Below, piece after piece: positions 47,660-58,900 of a stretch of DNA of 64,000 nucleotides. Below the pieces are notes generated by a model that saw only the letters and a program-made list of their open reading frames with translations, ran no database searches and had not been told where the DNA came from. How positions within the stretch are numbered: position 1 is the stretch's first letter; each line of letters opens with the position of its first letter. Location of the stretch: contig OY735207.1 of assembly GCA_963457665.1 (NCBI GenBank), positions 59,659,613 through 59,723,612 on the forward strand, given 5' to 3'. Both the position numbers and the translations under genes were made by a program. Source of the DNA: Thysanoteuthis rhombus. Its lineage: Eukaryota; Mollusca; Cephalopoda; Oegopsida; Thysanoteuthidae.

Positions 47660-48160
47660 TTTTATTCTTATTTTAGTAGATGAGGTATTACAAATCATTA
47701 TTACTTATTTTTACTTATATTTACTTTCCTCTTAAATTTTGCTAAACTCAGGCTATGTACTCTTTTGCAGTGAGTAAATAGATTAGCAGCGCGGATCAAA
47801 ATAAAGAAATAAGTTCCAGGTGAGGATCAAACTCACAACCCAATATAGTGGAGGTTGGCTGGCTTAACACACAATCATTCTTACCGCTTGATTACTAGAA
47901 TTTAATGGCAAGCATCATTCCAAATCATACCCTTTAATTCACTCTATATTCATGATCTCCTCTCTACCTTTTTTATTAACCGGTAGTTCAGTTCCATCCA
48001 ATTTCAACTTTATTTATTTATTTTAGTAGATGAAGTATTATATATCATCATTTATTTTTGCTACTATTAACCCTCATCTTAATTGTTTGTCACTATAAAA
48101 AGCAACAACGATTAAGATGAAGGCGAATGGTAGCAAAAAATAATGATAATGAGTTGACAT
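47660..48160. repeat. two family C copies flanking a SINE-like piece
   Basis: Copies at about 47660-47790 (left arm clear, with a GCTAAACTCAGGCTATGTAC loop like that at 35140) and 48020-48160 (both arms: TTTTTGCTACTATTAACCCT then CATCTTAATTG, and ATTAAGATGAAGGCGAATGG then TAGCAAAAAATAATGATAAT). Between them, 47812-47890 on the minus strand has GGGTTGTGAGTTTGATCCT, a B-box-like sequence. Confidence 0.55.
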
Positions 48161-48589
48161 AGGTTGTTCAAGCAGAATAACAGGAAATAAGACTTGGGTT
48201 TTGTACTTGGGAATAAAGATAATTGTTTTTGACAACATTCATTACATTTGAAAAGAATTTTTATTCCACCCCTAATAATGCAACATTACTTTCCAAACCA
48301 CCTATTTCTCAAAGTTATCATACTCTAATTTATATAATCAGAAGAAAAAAAAACCTTAGAAATGTGGAGTTGGAAGATCAGTCTTAAAGATACTTGCTAA
48401 GCCTAGCCTGGCTTAGTCAAGCATGGAGAAAGTAAAATTGTATAGCTCCAATCTTCCAAATGGAGGGAGCGTGCCTGTGATTGCCTTGTAAATCAGCATC
48501 TAAAATCCTGGCTCTTATCTGGATTGATTCTTGTGGAAATATGCAACTAAGTTATCTAAACTACCAACCAGACCTAGTAAACGGCAATA

Positions 48590-49250
48590 TCATCATCAGT
48601 CTTTTAATGTCCATTGTTGGACATAGACCTTTCCCAGGATTTGATACATTTCTCTATCGCAGGAGTTGTGGAGCCAATACTTTCTGAATTTGTCTAGTTT
48701 GTCTCTCCATTCATATTCTGCTGACCCCAGTTGCATATGTGATCTCTAGGGATTCGTGTTGTTCATCGGTTATCTACCATTCTTGCAACGTGACCAGCTC
48801 ATTGCTATTTAAGTTTTCTAATGGATTCTCTGGTGTCTCGTGCTCCTGTTTTCTAGCTGTCTTATGATCTTTCCATGTGAGGTTGAGCATGATCCATTTA
48901 CGCATGGTTCACAGTTTGCAGGCCTGTCTCTTAGCTAGGTTCCATGTTTCAGCTCCATAGGTGACTATCAGGAGGATTCATTGATTGTATACCCTTCTTT
49001 TTAGGATTAAGGGGATTTTTTGTTTTTGGAGGTTAAGCTTGCTCTACTGAAGGCTTGCCATCCTAGTGTGATTCTTCATTTGGTTTCTTTTTTCGGGGAT
49101 TTCATGGAGATCTGTTGCCCTAAGTATATGGAGTGGTTCACTTTCTCCAGTTCTGCGTCTTCTTATTTCCGATATGATTGTTGCAAATGATCTTTGTTTT
49201 GCCGAAGTTCATGTGTAGGCTGACTATCTTGCTTTCAGCAATATTAAATT
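48590..49250 (-). mobile_element. RTE-type LINE 3' end, minus strand
   Basis: The minus strand shows HMNFGKTKIICNNHIGNKK near 49240, then a block equal to A-W-x-x-F-x-K-A-x-x-x-L-K-N-K-x-I-P, then M-E-x-x-T-G-L-Q-T-V-N-H and WAGHVARMVDNR-type codons near 48800, ending with a repeated GAT-rich stretch at about 48590. Frames shift many times. It is the same family as 42540-43165 and 62715-63115. Confidence 0.8.
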
Positions 49251-49274
49251 TGATCAGATAATTATTTAAACTTT

Positions 49275-49277
<3 letters not shown>

Positions 49278-49328
<51 letters not shown>
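49278..49328. repeat. (AT)n microsatellite
   Basis: AT dinucleotide run between the LINE fragment and a family B copy. Confidence 0.95.
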
Positions 49329-49333
<5 letters not shown>

Positions 49334-49350
49334 AACATACAAGTCTACTT

Positions 49351-49786
49351 AGTTACTTAATTGAAACCATTGTGCCACCCTAATGTCTTTTGGCAGCATG
49401 CCATATTGAGGGTGTTCAATGAATAAGCTAATTCTTTTACCTTTTGTCTGACAATGGACTGTAGAAAAAAGTCCAAATCTTAAAAAAAAAATAAGCATGA
49501 ATGTAGCCAGACTCGAACTGAGTGACCAATTTAGAAAAAAATTACATTGCAAAGTGAACCCTCCACTAAAAACCAATTGGGAGCGGGGGACATTTTCTCT
49601 AGATATGATAAGGAGTAAATATTTTGTCTGCATAGAATGGATATAGAATAGTCTACCTAAAAATGTGAATTTTTTCATTAACAGGCCACTGTAAATGATA
49701 CACACACATATTCATAGCCAACCAAACCAACTTAAAAACTGAAAAAACCCATGTTGACAGTTTTGGTTGATGGTTTCTAATATACA
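49351..49786 (-). mobile_element. family B element, near full length, minus strand
   Basis: The minus strand begins TTAGAAACCATCAACCAAAA then CTGTCAACATGGGTTTTTTC and runs to GGCATGCTGCCAAAAGACAT and AATGGTTTCAATTAAGTAAC. TTAGAAACCAT at one end and GGTTTCAATTAA at the other are imperfect inverted repeats. It is the best copy of the family in this window. Confidence 0.7.
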
Positions 49787-49789
49787 TGT

Positions 49790-52080
49790 GTTTGTCAGAG
49801 AGTGAGAGAAAGGGAGAGTGCAGTCCAACAAAAGTATCAAAAAAGTTCCAATTGTTAAATAGAAACAAAGAGAGACACATCTGGTTTGTTCCACAACAGA
49901 GTATGACAACTCCAAGGTAAACAGGATTGTACATAGAGGCTACAATGACTGGAAAGGGAGAGACTTTATCTTCATATCATTCTTTTACTGATCTGGATCC
50001 TTCAAGAAAGCGTTATGGTTGGTACATTTTTATTCAGAAAGAAATTGTATTGATGCTTTTGGTGTTTTTTGTTAGAATTTTGTGTCAATCATGTGAATCA
50101 TGTCTAGCTTTCTCAGCTTTTAGCTTAGCTTGGCTCGACTCAGCTAAGGGATATTTTCTTGAACAGGTTTTATGGGAAGTCCTCTCCGCCAGACTCCAGT
50201 AATCCTTTTAGATTTCCACATTATTTCCAAATGTTTATTATGGACTTGTAGTTATTTAGAATCTCTTGTTCATCCCAATATCATTATCAAGTTTGTTCTT
50301 GGACAAATTCATGTTTTTGGTCGTCTATTCCATAACCACCCTATGCAGACGTTGAAATTATATTTTCGCAGATCTTTCCTGGTTCTTTGTTGATACATTC
50401 TTTTCTGGTTAGTTATTGGTTGCTTCATTTCTCAGAGTTATTGTCTTAATACATGTTTATACAGGGAGCAGATCCAGGATTTTCAGCTGGACGGGTTACA
50501 AATAGAAACATTTATTTTTACAAAAAAATATATGAAAAAGAAAACAAAGTTCAAACATTAAAAACGAAAGAATAATAATGGATCTGCCATTTTTCACTTA
50601 AGTTTGAGCTGTAGCTTTTTAGCACCAGGATTATTTAATAGAGCAGGATTTTAAAATTTTCAAAAATGAATCATAGAAATTTACCAAGGAACCAGTGAAT
50701 AAAAATTTTTTATAAAGAATAAGACAGATGACTTCTTACTTGGATGGAAAACAAAGTGATAAATGTTTGTTCTTGTCGTTAATTTATGATTACTTCGGAT
50801 TATTTTGAATTATCATTTTATTACACTTATATAAAATTTCTCTCACTCTGCTCAAGCAGCAGGAAAGAGTCCTGACCCCCTCAACAGATTCACACAAAAT
50901 TATATAAGAACGAAAACAATTTATAGAACCATATTTTGTTCTTTTATCATCATGCCTCTTTAATATCACTGGAAGAACTATAGTTATCCTTTGCCATTCA
51001 TGGTCTCAATAGTTTAATATTTTATAATTTCATGAAAATATTAGTTGTTAAAAAAGAAAAAATACTTTTGGATACTCACAGAGGATTTCTGAGCAGATTC
51101 AGGCCGTGTTTACATTTTTGACTAAAAGTTAAAAAAATTTCTGCCATTATTGATGGATCACTCATCAGAAAAAAATGAAATCAAGTTTTAAAATTTGAAT
51201 TTTTTACTGTGTACTTTACTGTATTCATTAATCTATTTGTACTTTTATAATTTTGGATAGATAAAGTGTTTGTTCATCAAAAGGTTCATTATGAGATTTA
51301 TGGTTTTTGGAGAACAGTGAGGGATAACTAGACGTATGCTTTTTCTTCATTTCCATTCTTTTCTAAGAGAGTATATATTAAGCTTAGCTTAGTCTGGCAC
51401 AAAGATAAAGGAAATCAAGAGTGGAAAGATTGTGTTGCTCCAATATTTTTTGTGTGGATTACCTGCCTATCTCTTACAGAGGCTCACAAACAGACATGCT
51501 ATAGGAGGTTTCAGCCATGTTTTGTTTTTAATGATAGTAATGACTATATATATAATTTAAGTATTTACTTTTTCTTTGTATTGTCTTATTTCTCTTTATC
51601 TATGCGCCATTGTAACATCAAGTATGCATGGGTGTGAAATTTTCACTTTCGCATGAAATTACTTTAGAAAAAGATTTTGATAAAAAACAAATCTCGAACC
51701 ATTTTATTTGCCATCTATGAAAATAAAAATGAATAAACCAGAATTAGCTATAAAGAGTTTTTAAAAAGATTAATGAAGCCCTAAGCAACAAACACATTGC
51801 ATTAGATTTACATATTATGATTCTATTTCATTTGAAAACAAAATAAGGCCAAATGTTCATTAGCTTCATGGTCAAAATATCTGTGGCCAAAAACATCTGA
51901 GCCAATACTCCTATGGCTGAAACATCCATTTATCTCTCAGACAACCGGTACTGTTGAGAAATGTACAAGTATCTCACTACGTCCAAAGTCAGTTAAACAA
52001 AATACTCATAAAGCTTAGCTTAGTCTTGTAAAAGGACAAATGCAAGGGAGGGTTAAATTTTTTTTTTTTACTTTTATATA
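49790..52080. other. intergenic DNA, no gene recognised
   Basis: AT-rich. The segment 51375-51480 (AGCTTAGCTTAGTCTGGCAC through GTGTTGCTCCAAT) resembles 48395-48470, so both probably belong to a dispersed repeat. No coding segment is supported. Confidence 0.55.
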
Positions 52081-52084
52081 TAGA

Positions 52085-52450
52085 GGAAAGTGTGAACACT
52101 ACTGGGCAAAAAAAAAGAATAAGCCCAGCACTTTTGGTCATATAAAAGGTCTTAACACCATTTAGAACGTGTAGATACATATCAAGGCCAAACTCATCGG
52201 AAGAAAATTTGGGAACACTATCAAGCTGTGGGCAGTAGTCAGAGATGTATGGAACAACATTGAAGTGGCACACTTTAAACAACTATTGGACAGCTTGACC
52301 AATAGGCTCAGTTTTCTGAAGGAAAACCAAGGAAAAGCTATCCCATAATAGAACATGCTCTGTGTACAAAAACTGCATACATTGTATAACACTGTCAAAT
52401 ATTTTGCTTATAGTTTTAAAAATGAAACTGTAATTGCAAAGAAGATTGAT
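52085..52450 (+). mobile_element. Tc1-like transposase C-terminal relic
   Basis: In shifting frames the plus strand reads KLWAVVRDVWNNIEVAHFKQ then LLDSLTNRL, matching the Tc1 transposase end (L-W-x-x-V-x-x-x-W-N-x-I-x-x-x-x-x-x-x-L-x-x-S-M-x-x-R). Upstream blocks are decayed. No terminal repeat was found. Confidence 0.65.
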
Positions 52451-54289
52451 AGAAAAGCTTGGCTTATTTTTTTCTACCTGGTAGTGTATATAAATGGATT
52501 TTGATAAAAATGGACGTTTTTCTTGAATATTTTTGTTCATTTTTGTATTTTGGTCATTAATAGATTATTGCAAATAACTTTTCCTTTTTCTCTTATAATA
52601 ATGGTATTTACAATAATGCCTAAAATAACTCTTACTTACGGGAACATGTGTCACCATGATAACTTTGAAATTTGGAAAAAAAAATGAGCATTGGACGCAT
52701 AAATCCTAACAACACTCTTCTGTTACATACATATGCATTAACATAATCGCTTATTCCCCTCAAGTCATTTCAATAGGATTTTGAATAAACTAATTGGTAC
52801 AATATGAAGTAAGATTGACATCTTGTTATAATTCACCAAAGGTCAGTCTATCTGTCTGTCTGTGCTTGCCTACTGGAGAAACCACACAACATAACCCCAT
52901 GAAATATAGAAATCAGGTTAATCTAGAAACAGAATTCAAAATTTGATCCTATTCTAATGCCTATGTTTGGTAAGTGTCTGAGATAAAGCTAGGATTGTCT
53001 CCCTGATAGTCACCACTGATTTATTTCCCTTAGAACTGGGAAACTCAGTCAATAAGGGACACATCTATGGGGGAAACTAATGTATATATATATATAATCT
53101 TATTCTTTATGAATAATTTACAATATACATCCGTACATTATAGCATGATTATTATAGAGATTAGATTATTATTATTGTTATCAGAAACTGTCCACCAAAA
53201 TTCTCAACATAGGATAGCTGGTTGTGTATATATGCACAATAACGGTTTTGACTTTTGCTGGGTTATATTTACAACTTAAGGATGGTCATTATCATGTAGC
53301 AAATTCACTGGTTGACTTCCTTGCCCAGAAAAATGTCATTCAAACGACCCAATTGCTCACAGCAACATTGTACAGTAACAGTTTGCCTTGGTTCTAGCAA
53401 TTCATAATTTGGAATTTTCTTTGAATCCTACCAAACACGGAAAAGAACTTTCTCCCCGATAATCTATTCAGATTGAGATGTTGAATGCTGTCTTGGATCT
53501 AACTAAGAGTTTCTTTGTTTGGTATTCTCACAATAAATCCAATGACTATCTTAGTCCTGGCAGTGTAATAGAGCCTAGTAGGAGAATGGACTAATGAAAC
53601 CAATTTGATATGTTCGAGGGATCTCTTGGATCCAATCCATCAATAATTATCTCCCCTATTTTTATAGTTATCGATCCACAGGTGTTTCATTTTAAAACAA
53701 TGGTTCATGACATTTGATTGTATATAACTCGAAATGACTTGCTGTGGAGCATATGGTTCTTTTGAAAATTTTACTCAGTATAAAATTTCCTTTCCAACCT
53801 TATATAATATACCCATATTTGATTAATCTTTTTTTTTTAACCAATGTACCACAGCAAAAATCCACCATTATGAAACATGCCACTAAAATATTTTTGCAAC
53901 TGATATTCTTATTTGCTGAAGGTCCCTTTAGCATGCACACTTTGTTTCATTAGTCAACTCAAAATTTCCCCTTGGGCTATCTTGTCTAAAATGGGTTTTT
54001 TCTGTGTCAAACAATAGGAAGAAAAATATTTAGTTGCTGACAAATGTTCCCACCTGTAAATTTATATGGAACCCATTCTCCTGGCTTCAAGATTCTCCGT
54101 AATGCTTGTATTATACTTGCAATGTGTGTGTGTGTAAGAGATAGGAAATAAGGAAAAACCACACAGGTTGGAGATTGTTTTATATTCAATAACTTGGATA
54201 TCTAGGAAAAAGGTTTTGTGTTCATAGTTGTATTTTTCAGCAGACTGAAAAGATTTCACTGACTGGTTTCAATGAAATTTTCAAAAGAG

Positions 54290-54565
54290 ATCTTTTGAAA
54301 AACCAATCAGAGGAGACATTAGTCGACATGCATGAACAAATGCTCTTGCGTGGGGTTCCCCAGTTGGCAGTGAGACACCATTGGATAAGATAACCATGTG
54401 ACCATCGCATTCACTATGACCAAACCTGTTAATTCTCCACATTTTATTCCAGGGTTTATTGGTAAAACATTCCATCGGCTAGATCTCTTTGTTTCCCACA
54501 TTCCAGACTTGGATCTCTGTTATTTCTGGTTTTTCCTTAAGAGATTTCATGAAGACTTTATTCCC
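54290..54565 (+). mobile_element. mariner-like relic, same family as 60826-61670
   Basis: The stretch from AACCAATCAGAGGAGACATT through GACCATCGCATTCACTATGA to TTCCTTAAGAGATTTCATGA aligns with 61295-61520. DCHIHYDQTC and, further on, a PDL...FWFFLK-like reading recall the H-H-D-N-A and S-P-D-L-A-P-x-D-F-W-L-F-P-K motifs around the two catalytic aspartates of mariner-type transposases. Confidence 0.6.
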
Positions 54566-55688
54566 AACAATTGAATTATCAATACTTTACTTCTATATAC
54601 AAGTACATAATATATGTGATAGAAATATTGTATACTACATAAACATAATTTATTGGTAGATACCACTTTATCTCATATTTGATTGTGCACAAATGTAAGT
54701 ACAATAGCTGGTACTTAAAAAAACTAGGTCAGTAGTTGGTCAAATTTTGGTATGGAGAAAAAAAAGTAGGTCAGTAATCAGTCAAAATCTTGGTCAAAAC
54801 TAAGTCAAACTATATAGCTTGATGTTAAGGCTAAAAACCTCATTGGGAGCAAAAATTGGAGTCTTACATATAATCTGGTTGTATAAATCACAAAACATGA
54901 GATTTGATAAAAAAAAAAAGTTTCAAGACAAGACATATCCAAGAATGAGAACTAAGTTCTTGATTTTTATATTTCTTGATTCCCAACCATAACCCAGTTT
55001 TGACCTAGTTTATCCTTTTTTTTTTTTTCTTTTACACCAAGTCAGTAGTTGGTCAAGGTGTATCAAAAGTAGGTCAGTCAATCACTATGGTATGTATTTT
55101 TGCTATAACATTGGTCAACAACAAAGTTTCATCAGGTATGTGTTCTGGTGCACTTGAAGTTCTGAATGCTGATTCCAGAAAGGTAATCCATTTTCTTGTA
55201 TCACAGGTAGTTTTCATGATGAGTTGAAAGCTTTTTATAACATATAACCCATATAGAGCATCATAGAGACTCAAAAGCTGAAGTCTTATCGAGCACCATA
55301 GAGAGTACAGAGCTCAAGCCTTATCTTTTTATCTCTTATACATCATTATTTTCATTTCTAAAATTAAAAAGTTCTGACATATAAATCTTGCTTTCATTTA
55401 ATTTTCACCTATATTGTCTCATATACAGTGGAAGTAAAAACAGAACATGTCTGTTGCAAAAAAGTGAGACATACTAAAGTGAAACGGACTTAGAATTTGT
55501 AATCTGCTTCAAAAATTGATTTCACAAATTTGTATAGTGACCTTGATGAAAAAAATTTCAATCTTGTTGACTAGAATTTAAGGCATTAAAATTTTGTAAT
55601 AACCTTCGATGACCCTAATTTCTTCTACTTCACACAGGGCATATTTCTTTAAGCTTTTTGTTCCTCCTCTTTTGTTTCTCCCTTTCAG

Positions 55689-55901
55689 GAGCCACCATAA
55701 TGGATACGGAAGATATTCCTTCGGGAATAGGACAATATGATGATTTCCACACAATCGACTGGTTGCGAGATATCGCTCGGGATCGCATGCGATATCGTAA
55801 TATGGTTGAAAGAACACAGGAAGGTTTTTTGCAGAGAATGAAAAAAGCCCATGATGCCTGGTCTGGATGGGTGTGTGCCTTATTAGTTGGTATGGGGGCT
55901 G
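55689..55901 (+). CDS. CLC gene 2 first visible coding exon
   Basis: The acceptor is tccctttcag. An ATG at 55700-55702 sits in a good context (A at -3, G at +4) and could be the start: MDTEDIPSGIGQYDDFHTID and so on. The frame is open upstream to the acceptor, so an earlier start in another exon is possible, as vertebrate CLCN3 has longer N-termini. The cytoplasmic tail is highly charged (RDIARDRMRYRNMVER) and leads to DAWSGW and the helix VCALLVGMGAG. The donor is CTG|gtaggt in phase 1. No acidic dileucine signal is in this exon. Confidence 0.93.
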
Positions 55902-55932
55902 GTAGGTTTTAATTATTGCTTTCTTGTTTTCT

Positions 55933-55967
<35 letters not shown>

Positions 55968-58900
55968 TCCACTATCAATACCTTCACTCTCTCTCTCTTT
56001 CTCTCCTTTTGAATATTTTGACTCTCTCTTTTATTTCTTATAACTCACTTTTATTCTCTCTCCCCTCACTCAATTTTCTTTACTTTATCTCTCTCTTTTC
56101 TCCAAGATTTTTAGAAACCATTAACCAAAACTGCTGACATAGCTTTCTTTCAGTTTTCTGGCTGGCTGGCTATGTATGTGTCACATGTACAGACCGCATC
56201 GATGAATCTAGAGTGCTGAGAATTTCAACACTTAATCCTTATGTCTAGAAAAAAACAGATTTTTTTTTCTCTTAAATTCCACCACTAAATAAGTTTCTAG
56301 AGTGGGGTTCAACTTGCACTCTAAGTTTATGCTAAATTGTTCGCTTATCACTTTTTTCCATGTGAGCCCCATAGAAATCACTATTTTTCCATGTGAGTCC
56401 TATAAAAATTGCCTTGAATCACTACCTAATTCACTTCCAGAATAAGACCCAGAATTTATGAAAAATATTGTGAAGTTTTTTGCCTTGTATCATTGCTTAT
56501 GAAAAATAGGGATTTTTATGACAACTCTAGAAGACCTACACAATTGCTGGATGTGAATGGAAAACTGATGCACCAAGAGAGAACATATCATCATCATCTC
56601 ACAAAGGTTATGACAAGCATTTGGTGAAACAGAAATGTTTCAACAGACCTTCCAAGTCTCAGACATTCTGATACATTCTCACATGTATGAAAGGGAAATT
56701 CTTACATATTTTAGAAAAAGTGTTTGATTCATTTAGATCTGTCAAATTGGAATTGATTTCTGATGAAGATTTCATCCTAGATGAAACATGTTTTGAATAG
56801 ACTTCTACACAACATTTTATTTCGGTAGCTGATATGCCCTGAAACATAATTTTAGCCAATCTTGGATACATAATTTTCAAATTTTTCTGGAGGAACATGC
56901 CTCTATACTTCCCTAGAGAAGTCCCACCCATTTTTCCTCGGCTTGGGGGGGGGGGGGCACAATTCTCATTAATTTTTAACATTGAAACTTGACAGATCTG
57001 TTTTGATACTTCATAGCTCACTTCAAAGTGGCACAAAAAATCAGTGCATTCAAATCTGTGACAAACCCCCAGTTTTCTGAGAAGAAATGATATTATTTTG
57101 CAGCACAATATTGTCAATTCACCTGTTGCCATGACAATGATCAAGAGGAATCAGATGGAGATCGACACTTTATTGCACCCTGCCTCACCTGACTTCTCTC
57201 TGATGTTATCTAAACTTAGATTAAGCATAGTCATCAGTTCGGCATAATGCTGGTCATTGCTGTCAGCCATCAGCCAAATAGATGGAATGTTTTTCTCAGA
57301 TGGGGGGGGGGATAAACACATTGATATTATGTTGCAACAGTATCTGTACGAAGCTCAATTTTTGTTTCTTGAGGAGTACAGTGCATACATCCAGTACTCC
57401 AAAATGGAAGGTTTTGCCAGCTCTGAGAATATGGTTGGTATTTTGGCCTTGTAGTTCACTTATCACAAAGTCCTTAGTATTATTCACATGAATGTCTTGG
57501 TTGGGTATAGCTTGTATTACTCGAGTGCAAAACCAACTTTACTACCTCTATTACCAGAAGATAGTATCCAAGAGAATTTTTCTGCTTGGAGTCTCTGTCT
57601 CCTAACCCATGGTTCAAAAATCTTAACTGTGATTAAAACTTCCAATCTAATTTAGCGTTGTCAAAAACTTTGCAGGGTTTAGTTTTTGATAAGATGAAAA
57701 GAAAATCTAGTTATCAAAAAATCAATTATTCTCTCGTATGGATTACCATTTCTTCAAGCATTTAGACCATTTCCTTACATATAAGAACTATATCAATTAG
57801 GATAAAATTGAAGAGGTCTATAATGAATACTGTATAAGCTGGACTATAAGATGAATGGTTTATATGGGTATTTGGAAATCTACTGCTCGCTGTTATTCAT
57901 CCTAGCCCCATGATTGTCCATATTGAGCTTTGGAAGAGGCCCCCAAGTCATAATACCAGCACATTGGACACAGCGTAATATTTGCAAAGATTTTTTTTAA
58001 TTAAATGTCCGTCTTATTGTATATTGGTTCTTTGTAGAATTATTCGGGTAGCAAATTTATGAATTGTTGGTAAGAGAAAAACATTTTTTCTACAAACTAT
58101 TTTGAATTTGTTGTGCTCAAGAAAACTAGAAATTTCAGGTTAAACAAAATGATTGTCCATAACAATGGTTCCTGACCACAGGGGGTAGGGGGGATTAAGT
58201 AGTTCAAGGTGGAAATAAAACTATTTGGTAAAATGAAAGTTGTGGTGGATGTTTTTGGCTTAAGAGTAGTGGGGACATGTGATGCAAGATGGAGCATAAC
58301 GAAAGGTCTGAATTTTCCTTACTAATGATGCTCATCGAAATTATTTCAAATTATAGTATTAGCTTTTTGTTGTTGTGTTTAAGTGGTTTTATCATTTTCA
58401 ATAAAATACACATTGGTGTGTATATCAGTTACAATAGCAGAATTGTTATTTTTTTGTAATAAATTAAGATTTCAAATGATGCTTTCCTGATTATTTTCGC
58501 TTGCTCTCTTTGAGTAACAAATACACAACAGCAGCTGAACAAATATCAAATTAGAATAATTCTTATTATAAAGCCAATTACATGCAAAATAGAACTATTG
58601 TTTGAAATTTTTGTTACCACTTGAATAGAACTAGTATACTTATTGACAAAAGTGGGGAATGACCTTGAAAAGGTTGGGAACCACTGATCTAAAATGATTG
58701 TATATTAATGACCACTTTTTTCTTTCCCATAGTTGAGGAGAGAGAAAAAAAAGTTTGCGTCTTTTCTCATATTGTAAACCTTATAAGGACTGGAAGATGG
58801 ATTGACCGAAATGTTGTGTTAACAAAATTAAATATTCAAAGAAAAGATTCAATTGTCCAAACAAATTTTGGAATGAACCACCTCATATTCTACTCTTTAA

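Noticed and set aside
49712-49934. Overlapping minus-strand ORFs with signal-peptide-like segments
   Set aside because: They overlap the end of a family B repeat and flanking AT-rich DNA in several frames; the hydrophobicity follows from base composition.
56659-57144. 161-codon minus-strand ORF as a real gene
   Set aside because: It has no recognised domain, no start context, a homopolymer-derived proline run and lies inside a CLC intron among repeats.
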